Source: Bacillota bacterium
Lineage (GTDB): Bacteria; Bacillota; Clostridia; DSM-8532
DNA length: 10,937 bases
Reading direction: 5' to 3'
Assembly: GCA_023446675.1 (NCBI GenBank)
Contig: JAEXPO010000258.1
Location: forward strand, 1 to 10,937
The position numbers were made by a program, and so were the translations under genes. The notes below the pieces were generated by a model that was given only the letters and a program-made list of their open reading frames with translations, did not search any database and had not been told where the DNA came from. Shown here piece after piece: positions 6,430-10,937 of the stretch. Position 1 is the stretch's first letter; each line of letters starts with the position of its first letter.

Positions 6430-9400
6430 TTGGAGAGGAACGATACTTTTTTGAACGAATTTGTCCATTTGCATGTCCATAGCGAATACAGCCTTTTAGA
6501 CGGTGCCTGCCGCATCGGCCCCCTGGTTAAGCGCGCAAAGGAGCTTAACATGACCAGCCTTGCCCTGACGGATCACGGGGTTATGTACGGCGTCATCGAT
6601 TTTTATAAAGCCTGCAAAAAGGAAGGCATAAAGCCCATTTTAGGGTGTGAGGTCTACACCGCGCCCCGGTCCCACCTGGACAGAGATCCCAGGCTGGATT
6701 CGGAGCAGGGGCATCTCATACTTCTTGCAGTTAACAATCAGGGCTACCGAAACCTCATGAAGCTGGTGTCCCTTGGCTTTACCGAAGGCTTTTACTATAA
6801 GCCCCGCATCGATTATGTGCAGCTAAGGGAGCATCATGAAGGGCTTATCGCCCTTAGCGCCTGCCTGGCGGGGGATATTCCCAGAAGGCTCATGCGAAAC
6901 GATTATGAAGACGCAAAAAGAATGGCCCTTATGCTTGAGGAAATCATGGGCAAGGACCATTTTTATCTCGAGCTTCAGCATAATGGCATTGAAGAGCAGA
7001 AGCAGGTTAACCAGGATCTCATAAAGCTTTCCAGAGAAACGGGCATTCCCCTTGTGGCCACGAATGACGTACACTTTATCAAAAGGGCGGACTCCCGTTC
7101 CCAGGAAATTCTCATATGCATTCAGACAGGCAAAAGCGTTGACGATGAGGATCGGATGCGCTTTGAAACCGATGAATTTTTCCTTAAATCCCAGGACGAA
7201 ATGGCGGCCCATTTTGCAGCCTGCCCCGAGGCTCTGGCCAATACGGCGGATATTGCCGGGCGCTGCAATGTGGAGCTTACCTTCGGGCAGCTTCATCTGC
7301 CCAAATTCGAGGTTCCCGGTAATAAGGATTCCTATGAATACCTGAAAAGCTTATGTGAAGAAGGGTTTCACAAGCGCTACACGGAATCGCAGGAGCTTCT
7401 GGAAAGGCTTCACTACGAGCTTAATGTCATACATAGCATGGGGTATGTTGACTATTTTCTCATTGTATGGGATTTTATAAAGTACGCCCGTGACAACGGC
7501 ATTATGGTAGGGCCGGGGAGAGGCTCTGCCGCAGGCAGTCTGGTGGCCTACTGCCTGGGCATCACCAATGTTGACCCTATAAAATACAACCTCATTTTTG
7601 AACGCTTTTTAAACCCGGATCGTATCAGCATGCCGGATATCGATATCGACTTCTGCTATGAACGCAGGCAGGAGGTTATTGATTATGTTATCCGCAAATA
7701 CGGAGAGGACAGGGTGGCCCAAATCATCACGTTTGGAACCATGGCTGCCCGGGCTGCCGTAAGGGATGTGGGCAGGGCGCTGGGTATAGCCTACAATGAT
7801 GTGGACAGGGTGGCCAAGCTCATTCCTATGATGCAGGGCCGGCACATCACCATTGAGGATGCCATTTCCATGATCCCGGATCTAAAAAAGATGTATGAAG
7901 GGGACATGCGCATCAAGGAGCTTCTGGATACGGCCAAGTCTCTTGAGGGCATGCCCCGCCATGCCTCCACCCACGCGGCAGGGGTGGTTATTTCAGGAGA
8001 GCCCCTCACCGAATATGTTCCTTTATACAAGAACGACGAGCTTATCTCCACCCAGTTTACCATGAATACCCTGGAAGAGCTGGGTCTGCTTAAAATGGAC
8101 TTTCTGGCCCTCAGAACCATCACGGTTATAAGAGACTCCCTGAATCTCATTCATACCAACCGTAAGCAACGTATTGATATAGACAAAATCAACTATGAGG
8201 ACAAGGATGTGTACGACATGCTGGGCCGGGGGGATACCTCCGGAGTATTCCAGCTTGAAAGTCAGGGCATGACCCTGTTTATGAAGGAGCTCCAGCCCGG
8301 AAGCCTTGAGGATATTATCGCGGGTATTTCTCTTTACCGTCCGGGACCCATGGATCAAATCCCCCGCTATATTCGCAATAAGAACTATCCCGAGGGCATT
8401 ACCTACCACACCCCAAGGCTTGAGCCCATTCTTAATGTCACTTATGGCTGCATGGTTTACCAGGAGCAGGTAATGCAGATCTTCCGGGATCTGGCGGGCT
8501 TTTCTTTAGGGCGTTCGGATCTTGTCCGCCGAGCCATGTCCAAAAAGAAAAAGGATGTTATGGATGCGGAGCGCCAGAATTTTATCTATGGCGCCACCGA
8601 CGAAAAAGGAAATGTCCTTATAACCGGCGCCATGCGCAATGGTGTGGATGAGCGGTCCGCCAATATTATCTTTGACGAAATGATGGATTTTGCCAGCTAC
8701 GCCTTCAATAAATCCCATGCTGCAGCCTATGCCTATGTGGGTTATCAAACGGCCTGGCTCAAATACTATTATCCTGTGGAATTCATGGCTGCCCTTCTCA
8801 ACAGCTTTATGGGAAGCATGGGAAAGGTATCCCAATACGTTATGGACTGCCGTAAAATGGGGATTGATGTTATGGCTCCCGATATCAACGAAAGCATGAG
8901 CTCCTTTTCTGTTAAAGATACAAAAATTCGTTTCGGGCTTTTTGCAGTTAAGCATGTGGGGGAGGCCGTGGTTCGCAATATCATTGCCGAACGGGAAAAA
9001 GACGGCCCTTTCAAGGATTTTCTGGACTTTTGCGAACGTATGGAGGGCAAGGAATTAAATAAGCGTGCGGTGGAAAGCCTTATAAAATGTGGTGCTTTTG
9101 ATTGCTTCGGTATTTTCAGATCCCAGCTCACCAACACTTATGAGGCTATTTTAGACAGCGTAGCCCAAAAAAGGCGTTCCATGCTCACAGGTCAGATGTC
9201 CCTTTTTGATGCTATGGGTTCTGAAGGCGATACCCCTTCCTTTAAATGGCCGGATATAAGGGAGTATGATGCCAAAAATCTCCTGGCTATGGAAAAGGAA
9301 ATGATGGGCCTGTATCTGACAGGTCATCCTCTGGATGAATTTGCTGATCAAATTAAAAAATATGCCACGGTATTTTCCAGTGATTTTGAATTGGGCGATG

Positions 9401-10071
9401 AGGATCCTCTTGCGGAGCCTAAGCTTAAGGACGACCAGTTTGTAAGGGTTGCAGGTATCATAAGCGATATGAAAACCTTAAGCACACGAAACAATCGCAT
9501 GATGGCCTTTGTTAATGTGGAGGATCTTTACGGTCAGATGGAGGTGGTGGTTTTTCCTAATATCTACGAGCAATACGGGCGAATGCTTGTGCCGGACAAG
9601 TCCATTTGGGTGGAGGGACGTATTAATATAAAGGAAGATGAGCAGCCTAAAATATTGGCCAATCGCATTGCGGTGCTCACCAACCAGCCCACGGAGGAAG
9701 AACCGGCCTTTATTCCTACAAGCCCCTCCTCAGAAAGAGCATCGCGTTTTAATGGCGATCAACGGGCTTACCCGCCCAGGAAAATGCCTGAAAGTCCCAA
9801 AACCTCTTTGCCGGTTAATAATGGAGCCGTCAGGGAAAAAAATGAGAAAGGGGAAAAAAAGATAATTAAAATTCTTTTAAGCCCTGAAATTGAGGAGGAA
9901 AAAAGCAAGCGGGTGCTGGCATTATTGCGTTATTTCGAAGGCGGGGAAAAAGCGCTTGTTTACAGGGACGACGTCAAAAAGCCCGAACTTCGGATGGGCG
10001 TAGAACTCACGGATCTCCTGGTAGAAGAGCTGGTCCGTATTCTTGGGCCTTCAAAGGTAAAGCTGGTATAG
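6430..10071 (+). CDS. dnaE: DNA polymerase III alpha subunit DnaE
   Basis: DnaE is a C-family replicative DNA polymerase. The 1213-aa product shows an N-terminal PHP domain starting HLHVHSEYSLLDGA (13-26) with TDHG (47-50) and TNDVHF (211-216). The polymerase core has GPGRGSAAGS (361-370), PDIDIDF (402-408) bearing two catalytic aspartates, RHASTHAAG (510-518) and LLKMDF with the likely third aspartate, Asp557. An HhH region (about 815-890) is followed by a QMSLFD clamp-binding motif (922-927), an OB fold (about 1004-1085), a charged Pro/Ser/Lys linker (about 1086-1142) and a small C-terminal domain. No DEDD exonuclease is inserted in the PHP domain, so this is DnaE rather than PolC. Start is TTG 6430 (AAGG at 6417-6420, 9 nt) or TTG 6451 (GGAGAGGA at 6432-6439); the second gives a more typical short N-terminus. 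Confidence 0.97.
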   Translation: MERNDTFLNEFVHLHVHSEYSLLDGACRIGPLVKRAKELNMTSLALTDHGVMYGVIDFYKACKKEGIKPILGCEVYTAPRSHLDRDPRLDSEQGHLILLAVNNQGYRNLMKLVSLGFTEGFYYKPRIDYVQLREHHEGLIALSACLAGDIPRRLMRNDYEDAKRMALMLEEIMGKDHFYLELQHNGIEEQKQVNQDLIKLSRETGIPLVATNDVHFIKRADSRSQEILICIQTGKSVDDEDRMRFETDEFFLKSQDEMAAHFAACPEALANTADIAGRCNVELTFGQLHLPKFEVPGNKDSYEYLKSLCEEGFHKRYTESQELLERLHYELNVIHSMGYVDYFLIVWDFIKYARDNGIMVGPGRGSAAGSLVAYCLGITNVDPIKYNLIFERFLNPDRISMPDIDIDFCYERRQEVIDYVIRKYGEDRVAQIITFGTMAARAAVRDVGRALGIAYNDVDRVAKLIPMMQGRHITIEDAISMIPDLKKMYEGDMRIKELLDTAKSLEGMPRHASTHAAGVVISGEPLTEYVPLYKNDELISTQFTMNTLEELGLLKMDFLALRTITVIRDSLNLIHTNRKQRIDIDKINYEDKDVYDMLGRGDTSGVFQLESQGMTLFMKELQPGSLEDIIAGISLYRPGPMDQIPRYIRNKNYPEGITYHTPRLEPILNVTYGCMVYQEQVMQIFRDLAGFSLGRSDLVRRAMSKKKKDVMDAERQNFIYGATDEKGNVLITGAMRNGVDERSANIIFDEMMDFASYAFNKSHAAAYAYVGYQTAWLKYYYPVEFMAALLNSFMGSMGKVSQYVMDCRKMGIDVMAPDINESMSSFSVKDTKIRFGLFAVKHVGEAVVRNIIAEREKDGPFKDFLDFCERMEGKELNKRAVESLIKCGAFDCFGIFRSQLTNTYEAILDSVAQKRRSMLTGQMSLFDAMGSEGDTPSFKWPDIREYDAKNLLAMEKEMMGLYLTGHPLDEFADQIKKYATVFSSDFELGDEDPLAEPKLKDDQFVRVAGIISDMKTLSTRNNRMMAFVNVEDLYGQMEVVVFPNIYEQYGRMLVPDKSIWVEGRINIKEDEQPKILANRIAVLTNQPTEEEPAFIPTSPSSERASRFNGDQRAYPPRKMPESPKTSLPVNNGAVREKNEKGEKKIIKILLSPEIEEEKSKRVLALLRYFEGGEKALVYRDDVKKPELRMGVELTDLLVEELVRILGPSKVKLV

Positions 10072-10111
10072 TTTTTCTTGCACTTTACCAAAAAATAATA
10101 TATATTTATTT

Positions 10112-10119
10112 GGGGTGAT
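10112..10119 (+). promoter_or_regulatory. Shine-Dalgarno deciding the TTG start of mtrB
   Basis: GGGGTGAT matches the extended anti-16S consensus (GGAGGTGAT) at 8 of 9 places if one A is skipped. Its G-rich core ends 7 nt before TTG 10123. No ATG or GTG start lies in frame near this site, so TTG is the start. Confidence 0.75.
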
Positions 10120-10122
10120 ATA

Positions 10123-10377
10123 TTGGAAAAGATTGATCCTGACAAGGCATACGCCGAATATATTGTCATCCAGGCTGAGGAAAATGGGGTTAATGTCATC
10201 GGATTAACCCGCGGTAGAGATACTCGGCTCCATCATACAGAAATACTCGATAGGGGAGAAATATTAATTGCGCAGTTCACTGAACAGACTTCAGCTATGA
10301 AAATCAGAGGAAAGGCAAAAATCTATTGCAATCACGGTATGATTGAGTCTGGTAGCAGGCAAGGAGGGCATGGATAG
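10123..10377 (+). CDS. mtrB: Tryptophan RNA-binding attenuation protein TRAP (MtrB)
   Basis: TRAP forms an 11-subunit ring that, when loaded with tryptophan, wraps RNA bearing repeated GAG/UAG triplets and represses trp genes by attenuation or translational block. The 84-aa product (B. subtilis MtrB has 75) retains the family core: [17 protein letters not shown] (24-40), [13 protein letters not shown] (42-54) and [10 protein letters not shown] (56-65). By alignment from memory, Lys60 and Arg62 match the RNA-binding Lys56 and Arg58, but Lys37 aligns with Ile41 and His51 with Gln55. The C-terminal tail (about 69-84) is unlike the Bacillus one; its last codons, reading RQGGHG, contain the Shine-Dalgarno of the next gene. 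The gene lies 51 nt after dnaE with no clear terminator between, so readthrough is likely; a weak TTGCAC/TATATT pair (10078-10106) is present. No trp gene or TRAP-type triplet array is in view. Confidence 0.92.
   Translation: MEKIDPDKAYAEYIVIQAEENGVNVIGLTRGRDTRLHHTEILDRGEILIAQFTEQTSAMKIRGKAKIYCNHGMIESGSRQGGHG
10361..10368 (+). promoter_or_regulatory. Shine-Dalgarno of the DUF2007-like gene inside the end of mtrB
   Basis: AAGGAGGG is encoded by the Gln-Gly-Gly codons near the mtrB C-terminus. ATG 10370 follows by only 1 nt, too close, whereas ATG 10379 lies 10 nt downstream and is the better start. It begins one base after the mtrB stop, an arrangement typical of translational coupling. Confidence 0.8.
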
Positions 10378-10378
10378 T

Positions 10379-10573
10379 ATGTGGACGGTTGTTTACATGG
10401 CTCAAAACAAGGAAATTGCCGAGAATGTGAAGGGAATCCTTGAAAGTCTTGGTTTACTTGTTAAAATCGATCCAATCAATCGCAAGGAAAAAGCCGATGA
10501 TTACTACGAGGTATCCGTTCCGGAGGCCGAAGTAGAAGAAGCACATGGAATTCTTATTGAAAAGGGCTACTAA
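10379..10573 (+). CDS. Small DUF2007-like protein, function unknown
   Basis: The predicted 64-aa product starts MWTVVYMAQNKEIAENVKGILES and ends EVEEAHGILIEKGY. The pattern is strand-helix-strand-strand-helix: a hydrophobic strand at about 2-7, a helix around 10-23, strands near 27-31 and 44-49, and a helix at about 50-61. This ferredoxin-like layout resembles DUF2007-type proteins, which have been proposed to have signalling roles without firm experimental proof. Similar short proteins occur near pfkA or acetyl-CoA carboxylase genes in Clostridia as far as I recall, so this may be a lineage-typical neighbour rather than an insertion. It has no signal peptide, membrane segment or cysteine. 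Translation is probably coupled to mtrB, and the unit ends with the terminator at 10647. An upstream TTG at 10343 in the same frame would overlap mtrB and lacks a ribosome site. Confidence 0.75.
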   Translation: MWTVVYMAQNKEIAENVKGILESLGLLVKIDPINRKEKADDYYEVSVPEAEVEEAHGILIEKGY

Positions 10574-10580
10574 TATTTAC

Positions 10581-10615
10581 TCCGTCAGTATAAAGCTTCC
10601 ATAATAGCTGGCGGA
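10581..10615 (+). repeat. Hairpin with long loop before the terminator
   Basis: TCCGTCAG (10581-10588) pairs with CTGGCGGA (10608-10615) over 8 positions including one G-U pair, with a 19-nt AT-rich loop. There is no following T-tract. It lies 7 nt after the DUF2007-like stop and 31 nt before the terminator stem, so it may be a 3'-end stabiliser. Confidence 0.4.
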
Positions 10616-10646
10616 TACCGGGAATCTTGTTATATCACAATAAACT

Positions 10647-10674
10647 ACCCGTGTGAAAAAGACACGGGTGTTTT
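10647..10674 (+). terminator. Intrinsic terminator before pfkA
   Basis: A perfect 8-bp stem, ACCCGTGT and ACACGGGT, surrounds the 7-nt loop GAAAAAG and is followed by GTTTTATAG. The T-tract is short (four T), so termination may be incomplete, but position and stem strongly suggest it closes the dnaE-mtrB-DUF2007 unit. Confidence 0.8.
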
Positions 10675-10710
10675 ATAGGTAAAAAGCCATTTCATTTAAC
10701 AGACAGTATA

Positions 10711-10721
10711 TGTGGTATAAT
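10711..10721 (+). promoter_or_regulatory. Extended -10 promoter of pfkA
   Basis: TGTGGTATAAT contains a perfect TATAAT with a TG one base upstream. The best -35-like sequence, TTTAAC at 10695-10700, has a spacer of only 15 bp, so the extended -10 probably carries most of the strength. Transcription would start near 10728, giving a short leader with AGGAGGG at 10737-10743, 6 nt before the pfkA ATG. Confidence 0.75.
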
Positions 10722-10749
10722 CGTATTATTACTTGCAGGAGGGACGCAC

Positions 10750-10937
10750 ATGGGAACAGTTAAAACCATCGGCGTTCTGACCAGCGGCGGGGATGCTCCC
10801 GGCATGAATGCCGCGGTCAGGGCTGTTGTCAGAACAGGAATCTATTACGGAATGAAGGTACTTGGTATACATAAAGGGTACGAGGGTCTTTTGCACGGGG
10901 ATATTGAAGAAATGAAAATCCGGTCCGTGGGTGATAT
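10750..10937 (+). CDS. pfkA: 6-phosphofructokinase, N-terminal part (3' end outside window)
   Basis: ATP-dependent 6-phosphofructokinase phosphorylates fructose 6-phosphate to fructose 1,6-bisphosphate, the committed step of glycolysis. The first 62 codons are present out of about 320 usual for the bacterial enzyme. They show [20 protein letters not shown] (about residues 7-26), the canonical N-terminal ATP-binding segment with the GGDAPGMNA signature, followed by the basic arginine in AVVR that contributes to the effector site in characterised bacterial enzymes, and then [12 protein letters not shown] (about 43-54). The ATG start has a near-perfect ribosome site (AGGAGGG, 6-nt spacing). It begins a new transcription unit behind its own extended -10 promoter and a terminator. 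In many Firmicutes pfkA is followed by pyk; that cannot be checked here. The GGDAPG form suggests the ATP-dependent rather than PPi-dependent type, but the decisive region is outside the window. Confidence 0.96.
   Translation, partial: MGTVKTIGVLTSGGDAPGMNAAVRAVVRTGIYYGMKVLGIHKGYEGLLHGDIEEMKIRSVGD

Noticed and set aside
6823..7296. Minus-strand open frame of 157 codons inside dnaE, and others like it (8506-8955, 8023-8409, 148-576)
   Set aside because: These lie opposite well-supported genes and arise from codon bias on the coding strand. No domain, start signal or promoter supports them.
10072..10122. TRAP-binding triplet array controlling mtrB itself
   Set aside because: No series of GAG/UAG triplets with 2-3 nt spacing is present in this leader, nor did I find one elsewhere in the window by eye.
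1..10937. CRISPR array, tRNA or rRNA genes, insertion sequences, phage or plasmid modules
   Set aside because: No regularly spaced direct repeats, cloverleaf-like or rRNA sequence, transposase motifs or terminal inverted repeats were seen. Genes are collinear, tightly packed and housekeeping in type.

Overview
This window is a 10.9-kb stretch of bacterial chromosome with every convincing gene on the + strand. The gene content points to an anaerobic Firmicute of the class Clostridia: strong AGGAGG-type ribosome binding sites, GTG and TTG starts, sigma-A promoters with extended -10 boxes, a long DnaE carrying a PHP domain, the Firmicute order mltG-trmR-trhP, and a TRAP (MtrB) homologue. Neither the genus nor the species can be fixed from the sequence.

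Left block (1-4110): the 3' part of the ribosome-associated GTPase gene typA/bipA; mltG, the membrane endolytic murein transglycosylase, overlapping typA by 14 nt; trmR, an SAM-dependent O-methyltransferase; and trhP, a U32-family protein overlapping trmR by 4 nt. In Bacillus subtilis the relatives of the last two genes make 5-hydroxyuridine and then 5-methoxyuridine at tRNA position 34, so the pair probably forms a two-step wobble-modification unit.

Middle (4111-6347): a separately promoted small zinc-ribbon protein of unknown role, closed by a strong intrinsic terminator; a kinase-fold APH-family phosphotransferase of unknown substrate behind its own candidate promoter; a 109-nt gap with unexplained short open frames; and 5-formyltetrahydrofolate cyclo-ligase.

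Right block (6348-10937): the replicative DNA polymerase III alpha subunit DnaE behind a probable promoter lying partly inside the preceding gene; a short gene for the tryptophan-activated RNA-binding attenuation protein TRAP (mtrB); a 64-aa DUF2007-like protein whose Shine-Dalgarno sequence lies inside the last codons of mtrB; an intergenic region with two hairpins, one of them a terminator; and the first 62 codons of 6-phosphofructokinase (pfkA) behind an extended -10 promoter.

Most of the window is housekeeping. The feature most worth a second look is mtrB. It keeps the TRAP core almost unchanged, but two positions that B. subtilis TRAP uses for RNA binding and around the tryptophan site appear altered (Lys37 to Ile, His51 to Gln). 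It also sits between replication and glycolysis genes, away from any trp gene in view. I saw no CRISPR array, tRNA, rRNA, insertion sequence or phage gene.
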